DNA of 64,000 bases from JACKHO01 sp041398745 (lineage in GTDB: Bacteria; Planctomycetota; Planctomycetia; Planctomycetales; Planctomycetaceae). The DNA lies in contig JAWKUB010000011.1 in assembly GCA_041398745.1 (NCBI GenBank), positions 192,894-256,893 of the forward strand, written 5' to 3'. A program made the position numbers and the translations under genes. Of this stretch, positions 53,274 through 63,264 are shown one piece after another (position 1 is the stretch's first letter; each line of letters opens with the position of its first letter). The notes beneath the pieces are model-generated. The model saw only the letters and a list, made by a program, of their open reading frames with translations, did not search any database and was not told where the DNA came from.

Positions 53274-54467
53274 ATGGAATCTCTACACCGTACAAATCTC
53301 CTCGCCACGTACCGCGACGGATTGCTCAACGACATCCTTCCGTTCTGGATTCGGCATAGTGTCGACCGGGAGTTTGGTGGGTTTATGACTGCCGTTGATC
53401 GCGACGGGGCGGTGATTGATACCGACAAGGGGGTGTGGCAGCAGGGGCGGTTTACGTGGTTGTTGGGTGAGATGTACAACAACGTGGAACCGCGTGAGGA
53501 ATGGTTAGAGTTGGCGCGACTGGGGGCGCGGTTTCTGGATGAGAATTGTTTCGATCCCACTGATGGTCGGATGTGGTTTCACGTGACGCGGGAGGGGCAG
53601 CCCATTCGGAAACGTCGGTATGCGTTCTCCGAGAGTTTTGCGGCCATTGCGTATGGGGAACTAGCGAAGGCGACCGGTGAGGCGGTGTATGCTGAAAAGG
53701 CGGAGCGGGCGTTTCGCAAGTTCATCAGTCACAACCTCGACCCGCTGGGAGTGCTGCCGAAGTTCACTGACGTGCGGCCCACGCGGAGCATTGGGTTTCC
53801 GATGATCACGCTCGTCACCGCGCAGGAATTGCGGGAGTCAATTGGGTTGAGCGATGCCAATGACTGGATCGACCGCAGCATTGCTGACATCCGGCAGTAC
53901 CATTTGAAAGACGATATTCAGTGCGTCATGGAAACGGTCGCACCGAATGGTGAACTCATCGACCACTTCGATGGCCGCACGCTCAATCCCGGTCATGCCA
54001 TTGAAGGAGCGTGGTTCATTATGCAGGAGGGAAAGCTTCGGGGTGATGCCAGCCTCGTGGCGACAGGCTGCCAAATGCTCGACTGGATGTGGGAGCGTGG
54101 TTGGGACAAAGAGCACGGCGGCATGTTGTACTTTGTCGATGTGAACGGGCTACCAGTGCAGGAATACTGGCACGACATGAAGTTCTGGTGGCCGCAGAAT
54201 GAAACCCTCATCGCGACGCTGCTCGCGTACAGCCTGACTGGCTATGAAAAGTATGCGCGGTGGCATCAGCAAATTCACGACTGGGCATACGCGCACTTCC
54301 CCGACCCGGCACATGGGGAGTGGTTTGGGTACTTGCATCGTGACGGCACGCCAAGCTCCACGCTGAAAGGGAACCTCTGGAAGGGCCCGTTTCATTTGCC
54401 GAGGATGCAGTTGACGTGCTGGAAAATCCTGGAAGAAATGGCTTCAACGGATGTTTCGGTAGTGTGA
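53274..54467 (+). CDS. N-acylglucosamine 2-epimerase (AGE) family protein
   Basis: 397 residues from the ATG at 53274. The alpha/alpha-barrel family includes GlcNAc 2-epimerase and cellobiose 2-epimerase. Signature segments: YRDGLLNDILPFWIRHSVDR, WQQGRFTWLLGEMYNN, RKRRYAFSESFAAIAYGELA, HPGH-type LNPGHAIEGAWF and MKFWWPQNETL. Which sugar is used cannot be read from these. GlcNAc/ManNAc epimerisation would fit with the sialidase at 2.5 kb, though 48 kb apart. Its 5' end is duplicated upstream at 52055. Confidence 0.9.
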   Translation: MESLHRTNLLATYRDGLLNDILPFWIRHSVDREFGGFMTAVDRDGAVIDTDKGVWQQGRFTWLLGEMYNNVEPREEWLELARLGARFLDENCFDPTDGRMWFHVTREGQPIRKRRYAFSESFAAIAYGELAKATGEAVYAEKAERAFRKFISHNLDPLGVLPKFTDVRPTRSIGFPMITLVTAQELRESIGLSDANDWIDRSIADIRQYHLKDDIQCVMETVAPNGELIDHFDGRTLNPGHAIEGAWFIMQEGKLRGDASLVATGCQMLDWMWERGWDKEHGGMLYFVDVNGLPVQEYWHDMKFWWPQNETLIATLLAYSLTGYEKYARWHQQIHDWAYAHFPDPAHGEWFGYLHRDGTPSSTLKGNLWKGPFHLPRMQLTCWKILEEMASTDVSVV

Positions 54468-54634
54468 AACAACCATGCAAGTGTGCTCTGGTGTCACAAT
54501 TCCGGTTTTTTGGCCGTTCTCATCCATCAGCCTTCGTCATTCTCTTGTTGGCCGATTCGCCCTGTATGCTACAATACGGAGTGCACGAAGCTCATTGACA
54601 CTTGTTCACAGCGATAGTCTTTTGAGGTAAGGAC

Positions 54635-55927
54635 ATGATTCAGGCCACGTTTCCAGAAACGGGCGAACATTCTGGAGAAATCAACGACCGGTACGACGTC
54701 GTCGTGATTGGCGGGGGCCCGGCTGGCGCCACAGTCTCGACGATTCTCGCCGAGTATGGTCACGAGGTTCTCGTGCTCGAACGGTCGACCATTCCGCGGT
54801 TTCACGTGGGGGAATCGCTTATTCCCGAAACATACTGGGTACTTGACCGCCTGGGACTCGTTCCACAGCTCAAAGCCAGTGCGTATCCGAAGAAGTTCAG
54901 TGTGCAGTTCGTGTCGGACGGTTGGAAGGAATCGGCTCCCTTCTACTTCGACATGATGAATCCTCACGAAAGCTCGCAGACGTGGCAGGTAGAGCGGGCA
55001 GACTTCGATAAAATGCTCATCGACAATGCCGTCTCGAAAGGCGTGACGGTGCGTGCGCACGCTCAAGTTCTCGAAGTCACGTTCGATGGTGACCGGGCAA
55101 CCGGCGTGCGAGTGAAGTTGGGAGACGCATCGCGTAACGTCGCGGCCAAGGTTGTCGTCGACTGTAGTGGCAATTCGGCGTTTCTATCCAATCGCCTTGG
55201 TTTGCGCGTGGGCGATCCGCTCCTGCAAAAAGGAACCATCTGGTCGTATTTCAAAGGAGCCCTGCGTGACGAAGGTCGTGACGAAGGGGCGACCATTATT
55301 CTGCAGACCGAAGATAAGAAAAGCTGGTTCTGGTACATCCCGCTGCGGGATAACGTCGTCAGCATTGGCTGCACAGGAAACATGCAGTACATGTTTCCAA
55401 AAGGTGGCAGCCCAGAAGCCACTTTTGAACGGGAACTCGAGCGTTGCCCGGCCCTGCAGAAGCGGCTGGAGAATGCGACCCGCTGTATGGATTTCTTTAC
55501 GACGCGAGATTACTCCTACCGTTCCAAGCAGGCCGCTGGAGATGGCTGGGTTCTCTGCGGAGATGCCTTCAGCTTCGTCGATCCCGTTTACTCATCCGGT
55601 GTATTCCTGGCTCTGAAATGTGGGGAAATCGTTGCCGACAACACCCACGCAGCACTCGTCGAAGGCGACACGTCGGGCGAACGACTGGGGATTTGGCGCG
55701 ATGATTACGCCAAGGGTGTGGAAAACTTCCGCAAGCTGGTTTACGCTTTCTACACGCCGGGATTCAGCTTCGGCGATTTCATGCGTGAGCATCCAGAGTA
55801 CAAAGACAATTTGGTCGACATCCTGATTGGTGCTGTGTTCAAGCCGGGTGTCTCAGACATCTTCGATGCCATGGGAGATATTCGTCCCCCGTCCGATCGA
55901 GTCGAACCAGAGCCAACCACCGCTTAA
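54635..55927 (+). CDS. FAD-dependent oxidoreductase, halogenase-like
   Basis: 430 residues, GAGGTAAGGAC upstream. FAD-binding GGGPAGAT near 25, then PRFHVGESLIPE (about 55-66) as in flavin-dependent halogenases, DCSGNSAFL, SWFWYIPLRD (the WxWxIP motif, about 230-236) and GDAFSFVDPVYSSG (about 308-321). Tryptophan halogenases and geranylgeranyl reductases share this layout; the WxWxIP points to the halogenase side, but the substrate is open. The gene is followed by a GATase-like gene. Confidence 0.85.
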   Translation: MIQATFPETGEHSGEINDRYDVVVIGGGPAGATVSTILAEYGHEVLVLERSTIPRFHVGESLIPETYWVLDRLGLVPQLKASAYPKKFSVQFVSDGWKESAPFYFDMMNPHESSQTWQVERADFDKMLIDNAVSKGVTVRAHAQVLEVTFDGDRATGVRVKLGDASRNVAAKVVVDCSGNSAFLSNRLGLRVGDPLLQKGTIWSYFKGALRDEGRDEGATIILQTEDKKSWFWYIPLRDNVVSIGCTGNMQYMFPKGGSPEATFERELERCPALQKRLENATRCMDFFTTRDYSYRSKQAAGDGWVLCGDAFSFVDPVYSSGVFLALKCGEIVADNTHAALVEGDTSGERLGIWRDDYAKGVENFRKLVYAFYTPGFSFGDFMREHPEYKDNLVDILIGAVFKPGVSDIFDAMGDIRPPSDRVEPEPTTA

Positions 55928-55943
55928 GGATATCAACGGAACA

Positions 55944-56687
55944 TTGCTCTACCTCGGCGATACCACTCTGGACACAGCGGCATGCTATCTCGCGGGCCTG
56001 TTGCATCGCGCAGGCTATTCGTTTGAGTACCGACCGAGTAACCATCGATTGTTGGCAGACGATCTCGCAGCCGCTGATGATTTGCTGATTCTCAGCGACT
56101 ATCCCGCGGCCTATGTTTCCGAGGAGATCGCAGCAGAATTGGCAGAGCGCATCCGCAGTGGATCACTTTCCCTGCTCATGATTGGAGGCTGGGAGTCGTT
56201 CGAAGGGTGTGACGGACACTGGCATGGCTCGCCACTGGCTGACGTGCTTCCGGTCGTCGTCAGTGACCAGGATGACCGTCGCAACATTGACCGTCCGACG
56301 TTTGTTCAGTGCAAGATTGCCGATCATCCTGTCACGGCAAATCTCCCCTGGGCCGAGCGACCTCCGCTCATTGGGGGATTCAATCAGGTGGAAGCGAAAT
56401 TGGGCTCCGAAGTGCTGCTGACGGCAGAAGTTCACGACGCGCGACTGACAAATGCCGGCTACGAATTGAGTCCCGCCGAAAGCCATCCCTTGCTGGTCGT
56501 TCAAGACTTGGGAAACAGTCGCGTCGCTGCTCTCATGACTGACCTCGCACCACACTGGGTGGGGCCGCTCGTCGATTGGGGGCCAACGCGAGTTGTGGCC
56601 AAGGCCAATGGCGGTGAACAAATTGAAGTGGGAAGCGACTACGCCCGTTTCGTTGAACAGCTCATTGGCTGGTTGGTTAGCCGATAG
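55944..56687 (+). CDS. GATase-1-like (DUF1355-type) protein
   Basis: 247 residues from a TTG at 55944, giving MLYLGDTTLDTAACYLAGLL; the frame extends upstream into the preceding gene without a better start. The fold is the glutamine-amidotransferase-like one of the uncharacterised PF07090 type: LLILSDYPAAYVSEEIA, SLLMIGGWESF at the position of the nucleophile elbow (no Cys there), and ALMTDLAPHWVGPLVDWGP. The enzyme may have lost amidotransferase activity. 16 bp after the halogenase-like gene. Confidence 0.72.
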   Translation: MLYLGDTTLDTAACYLAGLLHRAGYSFEYRPSNHRLLADDLAAADDLLILSDYPAAYVSEEIAAELAERIRSGSLSLLMIGGWESFEGCDGHWHGSPLADVLPVVVSDQDDRRNIDRPTFVQCKIADHPVTANLPWAERPPLIGGFNQVEAKLGSEVLLTAEVHDARLTNAGYELSPAESHPLLVVQDLGNSRVAALMTDLAPHWVGPLVDWGPTRVVAKANGGEQIEVGSDYARFVEQLIGWLVSR

Positions 56688-56756
56688 GAAGTTCCTCGGT
56701 CGCCAGACATCCCACTTGCTCGATATGCTTTACGCGAGCAACTGGACGTCCACCAC

Positions 56757-57344
56757 ATGGAACCACCTCCCGACTGGGCCTACTATCTGACCAACTTCTT
56801 CCTCATTGCGACACAAGTTGCAGTTTGGGCGGGCAACTTTTGTAAACTTCCGGCCAACTGGATACTCGTCGCCAATGCAGCCCTGTACGCCACTTTTTTT
56901 CCGAACAAGCTGAATGGGCTCGGCTTCGGCTATGGTTCCGTCGTGTTCTTCATTGCGTTGGCCATTCTGGGTGAGTCACTGGCGTACGCGAGTCGGCACC
57001 GTCGCAAGCTGGCGCAGCAGAGCAAACTGGCCGGACTGGAAAACACGCTGCTGGGAGCAGGTGCAGGAAGTTTTGTCGGCGCCATTTCGGTATTCTGGAT
57101 TCCGCTAGTGGGACTCCTTCTGGCACTGGTGGGATCGGTCTTGGGAGCTGCGGCGGGAGCTTACCTCGGCACACTCTACTCCCGCAGTTCGTTCGTCCCG
57201 CAGGAAAATGCACAATCGGAACAGCCAGCTCCCGAAAGCGATGTCGACAGCGACCGGATTACGGCCATTTTGGAGTCCGCCTCCCGCCTCGTCACCGGCG
57301 GTCTGATTGTATTGCTCAGCAGCTACTCCAGTTTTTCGGGATGA
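56757..57344 (+). CDS. DUF456-type membrane protein
   Basis: 195 residues. Four or more hydrophobic spans: NFFLIATQVAVWAGNF, ANWILVANAALYATFF, GYGSVVFFIALAILGESL and a Gly/Ala-rich VGAISVFWIPLVGLLLALVG with LGAAAGAYLGTLY. The Gly-zipper segment and charge pattern match DUF456 proteins, whose role is unknown. Ends LVTGGLIVLLSSYSSFSG. Convergent with the M48 protease gene, 66 bp apart. Confidence 0.78.
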   Translation: MEPPPDWAYYLTNFFLIATQVAVWAGNFCKLPANWILVANAALYATFFPNKLNGLGFGYGSVVFFIALAILGESLAYASRHRRKLAQQSKLAGLENTLLGAGAGSFVGAISVFWIPLVGLLLALVGSVLGAAAGAYLGTLYSRSSFVPQENAQSEQPAPESDVDSDRITAILESASRLVTGGLIVLLSSYSSFSG

Positions 57345-57409
57345 ATGGAGGCGCATGTCTTGGCATCCAACTCACTCCGGCCAATGCGGCATCTCACGTC
57401 AGCACCACA

Positions 57410-60220
57410 CTACGAATTGCCTTCCTCCAGGTAGTCGTCGTCCGCAGGTTCAATGCTCTGCGGGTCGTTTGATAGAATGTCATCACCGCTCTGCTTCGCT
57501 TCCCATTTGGCTCGCAGGCGGGCGAGGCGGCGCTGACAGAGGGAAAAGGGATTCGCCTTCGAGAGTGCTTCCGCTTCAGCGAGTAAGTGGGGAACGTCCT
57601 CCAGGGGACCGAGTTCAAATGCCAGACGGGCTTTGAACGACGTAATTCCTACCTCACCGGGGGCGAGTTCGTCGGCAAGTTTCACAAAACGCCATGCTTC
57701 ATCCTGTTCTTTCTTTTCGAGTGCCAGGGAGGATTCGGCAACATACCGCGTGGCCGAATCGGGGATTTGCTCGCGAATCAGCTCGAGATAGGGTTCCGCT
57801 GCATCCAGATTCTGCTCCCTGATGCACACAAAGAACATGTTACAAATCCACGTCAAACTGTCGGCGTGCTTCGACTCCTCTTCGAGAATAATGCGGGCCT
57901 GCGAAATGTAATTCAGTTCGAAGTAAATGCTGATGAGTACCTGCCACGAAGCATCGTTTGCGGGGAAACGGTCTCGCAGTTCTTCGAGTTCATCAATGGC
58001 CTCCACGTCTTTGCCGAGAAGGAATTTCGCAACTGCGACGTTGTAACGACTGTCGAAATCGCGTGCGATTTTACGCTCATTCTTTTCTGCCAGTTCAACC
58101 GCCTCAACAAATCGGCGCTGGGTCATCAACTGGCTGATTTCTGCCCCGACATTTCGATGGAATGTCTCTCCGAAACTCCGGACGGCGACAGCGACCAGAA
58201 CAAGAAGTAATGACGGGACCGAAAACATCCGAGGATCGTCGAAGTATTGGGCCATCACAAAGATGCCAATGCCCAGCATGGTCAATGACCAGAATCGAGA
58301 CTTGTGCCTGTTGCCGACTTCCTTGAATTCCGCCTTGGTGGCACGATCTCTGTAGAGCATGGGCAGCCAAAATGGCGCGATAAGTGCCCAAGAATAGAAT
58401 GAACGAATTGCCGAACTCAGTGGCAGGAAGTGAAGTCCGAGCAGGGCGAGCCAGAGCACGGTGGAGAGTTGCCAGATGAAGCGGGTACGACGAACGGTCG
58501 CTTCGTCCCAGGTCTGCAGTTCTTCATTGAGTGGCTGCGGCGACTGGGCGGCCAGGGCTGACAATCTTTCATCGCGGGAGGGATGAGTTGATGTAGCATG
58601 AACCAGTTGCGACCAGATCCCCTTGTTTTCCATTGAACTGACCGCATGGATTTTGGCCAAAGCCGAAACAGTCTCTCCGAAACCAACGGCAGTGGCGGCG
58701 CGGTAGTCGGAGTCGAATTCGAAGTAGCGACTCATCAACTTGCGAACACCGTAAACGAACGTCAGTCCCCAAAGCACTGAGAAGTATTCACTGCTGAACA
58801 TGGCCACAACGACCGCGAGCAGCGTACTGGCGACCGGAACGAGGGCGTACCACCAGAGCGAGCCGTTGGCAATATGAGCGACTTCGTGAGCGAGAATGGC
58901 ATCGCGTTCGTTCTGCTTCAAGCGATGAAGAATTCCATCACCCACGACAACGGAGGGGGCAACCAGGCCGCCCGCGTAGGCATCTGCTTCCAGATTCATG
59001 GACGGCAGAAGCCGCGTGGTCAATTTCGGAATTCCCATGGCAGTGCAAATCTCATGCACACGGGAAACCACTTCGGGAGCAGCCTCCGGCAGGGCATTGG
59101 ACCCGGAAAGCCACCGCACAGTCGGAAGTAGCACTTGCCGCATATGCCAGACCAGATATCCGCAAGCCAGGGCGGCGAACGCAATGGTGTTTGAATGCGA
59201 GTTGATGATGTAAGACTTGGCACCAATCCACACAATCAAAAGCGGCAGGCACGCAGATGCACTCATCAGGGCCACAATGAGGGCCTGCCGAGTCAGCGTG
59301 CCATTTCCCTCCTGCCGCTGGCGATTGGCAACGAACATCCCCCAAGTCCAAATTGCCAGCCATACGAGCCCAATACGCTCCGTCGTCACGTTACGGAAGA
59401 ACCAGCTGCGACCGAGGGGATCCGAGGAATTGGACCACGCATCGAACGGTCCATATTCATCCAGCTCGTAATCCATGATGAGGTCTTGTGCCGTTTCGCG
59501 GTCCTGGGCTGCCGCATCCGCATTGCCCAAAGCCTCGTAGACTTCCGCACGTTTGAGAAGCAGCGTGCCCTGTAGAAGGGAGTCCGACTCGTTGATGAGT
59601 TCATTGACCTGCGCAAGTGCCTCGTCGAGACGATTCAGGTCCTTGAGGGCATCAATACGTTGCAACTTGAGCGACAGGCCCCGGCTGCTAGATTCACCCA
59701 ACGCCGACAGCATTTCATCGATTTCACGTAATGCCTCTTCCGGTCGTCCGCAATCGCGGAGAAGCCTCACCTTTCGTTCGCGAAACGCTGAGACCCACAT
59801 TGGGGGAGTTTCCGTATTGGCGAGAACGCTGTTGATTTCCTCAAAGGCTTCATCGTATTGCTCTTGATTCCCAAGAACATCGACCAGGTGAGTGTAAAGC
59901 AACATTCGTTGAGTAGGCGCTTGATTGGCGCGTCTCAACTCACTGCGTACCAGTGGTTCAATCTCTTTGATGCGATCGAATTGCCACAGGATGTCGATTT
60001 TGTTGGAGACAATCCAATCGTGCCGATCATTGTCAACTGAGTCGGCAGCGAGCATTTCGTCGAGAAGTCGAATTGCTTCGTCGGGTTCGTCGTCTTCGAC
60101 GAGTTGCCACACGTCCGCGAACTCGTCGTACTCCTGCGCCAACGCGCCATTGACATGAATGACGACCGCCGTAGTGAAGAGGCTGAGTAGCAGTAGCCAT
60201 TGGCGCAATGAATTCATCAA
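57410..60220 (-). CDS. TPR and M48-type membrane metalloprotease
   Basis: 936 residues. Signal-like segment up to about 28 (VIHVNGALAQ). TPR-like helices fill about 30-240 (EEALREIDEM, LDEALAQVNELINESDSLLQ). A membrane part of several spans follows, then the M48 zinc site HEVAH at 445-449 with the third ligand E501 in EFDSDYRAA, and further spans to about 690. The C-terminal 240 residues again hold TPR-like helices (AISQLMTQRRFVEAVELAEK style). M48 enzymes of the HtpX type act in membrane-protein quality control. It starts 8 bp after the ATPase stop, so the two are an operon. Confidence 0.88.
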   Translation of the reverse strand: MMNSLRQWLLLLSLFTTAVVIHVNGALAQEYDEFADVWQLVEDDEPDEAIRLLDEMLAADSVDNDRHDWIVSNKIDILWQFDRIKEIEPLVRSELRRANQAPTQRMLLYTHLVDVLGNQEQYDEAFEEINSVLANTETPPMWVSAFRERKVRLLRDCGRPEEALREIDEMLSALGESSSRGLSLKLQRIDALKDLNRLDEALAQVNELINESDSLLQGTLLLKRAEVYEALGNADAAAQDRETAQDLIMDYELDEYGPFDAWSNSSDPLGRSWFFRNVTTERIGLVWLAIWTWGMFVANRQRQEGNGTLTRQALIVALMSASACLPLLIVWIGAKSYIINSHSNTIAFAALACGYLVWHMRQVLLPTVRWLSGSNALPEAAPEVVSRVHEICTAMGIPKLTTRLLPSMNLEADAYAGGLVAPSVVVGDGILHRLKQNERDAILAHEVAHIANGSLWWYALVPVASTLLAVVVAMFSSEYFSVLWGLTFVYGVRKLMSRYFEFDSDYRAATAVGFGETVSALAKIHAVSSMENKGIWSQLVHATSTHPSRDERLSALAAQSPQPLNEELQTWDEATVRRTRFIWQLSTVLWLALLGLHFLPLSSAIRSFYSWALIAPFWLPMLYRDRATKAEFKEVGNRHKSRFWSLTMLGIGIFVMAQYFDDPRMFSVPSLLLVLVAVAVRSFGETFHRNVGAEISQLMTQRRFVEAVELAEKNERKIARDFDSRYNVAVAKFLLGKDVEAIDELEELRDRFPANDASWQVLISIYFELNYISQARIILEEESKHADSLTWICNMFFVCIREQNLDAAEPYLELIREQIPDSATRYVAESSLALEKKEQDEAWRFVKLADELAPGEVGITSFKARLAFELGPLEDVPHLLAEAEALSKANPFSLCQRRLARLRAKWEAKQSGDDILSNDPQSIEPADDDYLEEGNS

Positions 60221-60228
60221 TGGAAGTC

Positions 60229-62700
60229 CTACTCAAACGCGGGTGATGCTTTTCCTCGGTCGTCAATTTGATAAGGAAACCACAGGAGTACAACCTCGTC
60301 GGCTGAAATGTCCGATTTGCGCGGGGTAACTTCGTACTCCTCAATGCTGAGACTTTCGACCGACATGGAGTCCTGGATTTCGTCGATTTTCTCTTCGAGT
60401 TCCTGCTCCAACTCCTCTTTGTCCTCGACGAGTTTGTCGACGTTGTCCTCGGCGCGTTTGATGTCACTCCGCTGAGCCGAAGCGCGTGTGGCTGCGCGAG
60501 CACTGGTGGCCGCTCGGCCAATGTTTGTCGCACTGAGTGTTTTGCGACCGAAGAGCGCGCCGAGGACTGATGTTCCCATCGTCCAAGCCGCCGACATGGT
60601 GGCCGACGACGCCTGTTGCTTTTCCACTTCGACGCGTTGCTCAGCTTTTCTGATGCGTTCCTGCAGCGTTTCAAACTTGGACGCATAAGTCTTCCGCAGC
60701 TTTTCGATTTGTAAGTCCCGCTCTTCACGGGCGAGATGCTGTAAACGTGCCTTAAAGTCACCTTCCGTTTCGTTCGGCGAGGAATACATTTTGAGTTCGG
60801 GGCAGAAACTCAGCTTCAGTCGCTCGTGGCGATACAGAAACTTTTTGAACGAAGCACCAAAACTCGTGTAGGACCGCGACTTCGTCAGGTCGCTTGGGAT
60901 GTCACGGAAGCTGGCGCTGGCATCGGGGCGGTCTTCGTATTCGAGAGCTTCGAGTGGCAGGGCTTCAGCATTATCCCAGGGGGCTTTGTCGACATCGCCC
61001 TGTACATGGTAGACGTACTCGACTTCCCGCCACTCGTCGATGCTACTCTTGGAATCGGTGTAATGCACTTTTCCCGTGGCCAGCAGGGCAGGGCGGTATT
61101 CAATACGGGCGTCACGAGAGACTCCTCGGCCGATGGCGACGAAATCCTGTGAGATTTCCGGGGCAAGCACAGGCTGAGTGTTCTGCGGTGCTTCCTCAAC
61201 CTGCTGCTGAGCTGACGGTACGGAGTCCGGGGCTGCGTCGGCGGCGCGTTGAGCACTGGCGACGGCGGGCGGTGGCGGGAGCATGGCCAGTCGCGGAGCC
61301 ATGAGTTTCGTGATTTGATCCCGCGTCAGCGGACCTCGCAAATACGACAGTGCCCAACGCGTATGAAACACGACCGGTTCGTCTTCGTGCACGTTGTTCA
61401 GCAGAAACACACGGCTGCCGACGCCGGAAAGAATCTGCTCCATTTTCGCTCGATCAAACTTCGCGCCGGCACTCGCTGAGGCGCCTTCCAGTCCATCAAG
61501 CACGCGGAGCTTATCTCGCTCTGTTTGCAGGCGACCGAGGAACCATGTTCCGGCGTTCGACAATGCCTTGTAGTCGAGGTCGACCGGATTCTGTGTTGCC
61601 AGCACGAGGCCAAGGCCAAACGCACGGGCCTGCTTGAGCAGGGTGAGCATGGGCGTTTTGGACGGAGGATTCGCCGTGGGTGGCAGGTATCCGAAGACCT
61701 CATCCATGTAGAGCAGGGCTCGCAAACTCGACGTGCCGGGTTGCGAACGCATCCAACTCAGCACTTCGTTGAGCAGCGTCGTGACGAAGAACATCCGTTC
61801 CGCGTCATTCAAATGGGAAATCGAGAGGACGGTGAGGCGCGGTTTTCCCTCCGGCGTATACAGCAACCGCTGGATGTTGAGCGGTTCGCCCTGACTCCAG
61901 ACAGCGAATCCCGGCGACGCGATGATGTTGTTGATGGTCATCGCGAGCTTCATTCGTTCGTCCGCCGGGAAAATGGTTTCCAGATCCATAATCCCGATTT
62001 TCGTGAACGGTGGTTGCTGAATTTCCCTGATCATCCCTGCCAAATCGAGGGACCGTCCCGCTCCCCAGGCCGTATTGAGAATGTTGGACAGAAACACATG
62101 CTCGCGGGAACGAAGTGGATCGGCATCGAGTCGCAGTAACGTCAGCAGTCCCGATACCGCCGACGAAATTCGCTCGCGGAGGGCATCGGAGTCCTGCATC
62201 ACTTCCGGGGCGGGAGCGGCGAAGGACCGAAGAATGGCCAACGGCATTCCGGCGTTGCTGCCCGGTGTGTAAATGCAAACGTCAGCGGCGTCGCGCAGGC
62301 GCTGAAGTCGATCCTGCGGCTGGTTCCAGTTTGCGAGTCCCTTTTTCCACAGGGCAGCCTGGCTGGCCGCGAATTCGTCGACGGTCATCCCTTTGCGGGT
62401 GGCTTCCTCTTTTTCCACCCAGGGGAGAAAGTCGTTGGCCGTCAGATTGGGGAAATTCAGCAGCAGGTTCCCCATGTCCCCTTTAGGATCAATAATCAAC
62501 GCCGGAATACCGTCAATCGCGGCTTCTTCCAGCAGGGAAATTCCGAGTCCGGTTTTGCCACTGCCCGTCATCCCCACAATGACCGCGTGGGTCGTGAGGT
62601 CCTTGGCGTCGTACAGAATATCTGTTGATCCGACTTCCCGCTTTTCCAGGTCATAATCGCGACCGAGAAAGAATGCCCCCAGCTTTTCGTAATCGTACAT
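60229..62700 (-). CDS. HerA/DUF87-type ATPase with C-terminal coiled coils
   Basis: 823 residues from the ATG at 62700 (GGAA about 8 bases upstream). Walker A GMTGSGKTG (43-51), DPKGDMGN at 71-78, and Walker B-like ALLYMDEVFGYLPP near 340, followed by an LATQNPVDLDY segment (sensor-like). C-terminal third: two coiled-coil stretches (LQIEKLRKTYASKFETLQER and KRAEDNVDKLVEDKEELEQE) around a Gly/Ala-rich turn TMGTSVLGALFGRKTLSATN. Typical of bacterial HerA-like translocases of unknown substrate. It precedes the M48 protease gene in the same transcript. Confidence 0.85.
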   Translation of the reverse strand: MYDYEKLGAFFLGRDYDLEKREVGSTDILYDAKDLTTHAVIVGMTGSGKTGLGISLLEEAAIDGIPALIIDPKGDMGNLLLNFPNLTANDFLPWVEKEEATRKGMTVDEFAASQAALWKKGLANWNQPQDRLQRLRDAADVCIYTPGSNAGMPLAILRSFAAPAPEVMQDSDALRERISSAVSGLLTLLRLDADPLRSREHVFLSNILNTAWGAGRSLDLAGMIREIQQPPFTKIGIMDLETIFPADERMKLAMTINNIIASPGFAVWSQGEPLNIQRLLYTPEGKPRLTVLSISHLNDAERMFFVTTLLNEVLSWMRSQPGTSSLRALLYMDEVFGYLPPTANPPSKTPMLTLLKQARAFGLGLVLATQNPVDLDYKALSNAGTWFLGRLQTERDKLRVLDGLEGASASAGAKFDRAKMEQILSGVGSRVFLLNNVHEDEPVVFHTRWALSYLRGPLTRDQITKLMAPRLAMLPPPPAVASAQRAADAAPDSVPSAQQQVEEAPQNTQPVLAPEISQDFVAIGRGVSRDARIEYRPALLATGKVHYTDSKSSIDEWREVEYVYHVQGDVDKAPWDNAEALPLEALEYEDRPDASASFRDIPSDLTKSRSYTSFGASFKKFLYRHERLKLSFCPELKMYSSPNETEGDFKARLQHLAREERDLQIEKLRKTYASKFETLQERIRKAEQRVEVEKQQASSATMSAAWTMGTSVLGALFGRKTLSATNIGRAATSARAATRASAQRSDIKRAEDNVDKLVEDKEELEQELEEKIDEIQDSMSVESLSIEEYEVTPRKSDISADEVVLLWFPYQIDDRGKASPAFE

Positions 62701-63025
62701 GTTTCGTTCCGCTGCATTTCTGATCAAAGTCGTTACGCGCGACCCACATGCGTCAACGTAACCGACATCGATGAAAAGCAGCAAGGGCGAAGGAACGTCG
62801 TCGCAACAGTCCCCCGCAGTATTGGCAGATCAGGCCGCCTGTTGTTCTGGCAGGCTGGATAAAAGATTCCGGTTATGCGGCCGACACCGAAAACTCTGAC
62901 TCAAGCGAAAAGAACCGTTCCGCCGATTATTAAGGGGCAACCGGGGGGAACGTCATCCACGTGAGTGGGGGAAATCAGTCCGTCGGTTTTGGACTGCAAA
63001 TGCTGTTGTGCTGGGAAGGATGACC
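62701..63025. other. Intergenic region without recognised feature
   Basis: Between divergent genes. It has no clear repeat, RNA or promoter pattern that I can support; a run TTAAGGGGCAACCGGGGGGA stands near 62930-62949. Confidence 0.4.
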
Positions 63026-63244
63026 ATGCGTCCACGTCTGAGATTATTCACCGGTGAAGAGGATTTGGAGCTGTGCGCTCCCGCCAGCGTCTCGATGACA
63101 TTTGGCGAACTCATGCGTGTGCTCGACCACGCCAACCGGTCCCAACGGGCCTGGCTGCTTGACTTCGACGAGGACGAAATCCACGTTCCCGAAGACCTCT
63201 ATGACGTCCTCATGGAATACTGGCAAATGCGACCCGGCGCATAG
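63026..63244 (+). CDS. Small hypothetical protein
   Basis: 72 residues from the ATG at 63026 (AAGGA about 5 bases upstream). It reads MRPRLRLFTGEEDLELCAPA, then SVSMTFGELMRVLDHANRSQ and a helical acidic end DFDEDEIHVPEDLYDVLMEY. One Cys. No family recognised. A longer GTG start at 63008 is possible but less well supported. Confidence 0.6.
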   Translation: MRPRLRLFTGEEDLELCAPASVSMTFGELMRVLDHANRSQRAWLLDFDEDEIHVPEDLYDVLMEYWQMRPGA

Positions 63245-63264
63245 CGCTGGCGGATCGCATTCTT

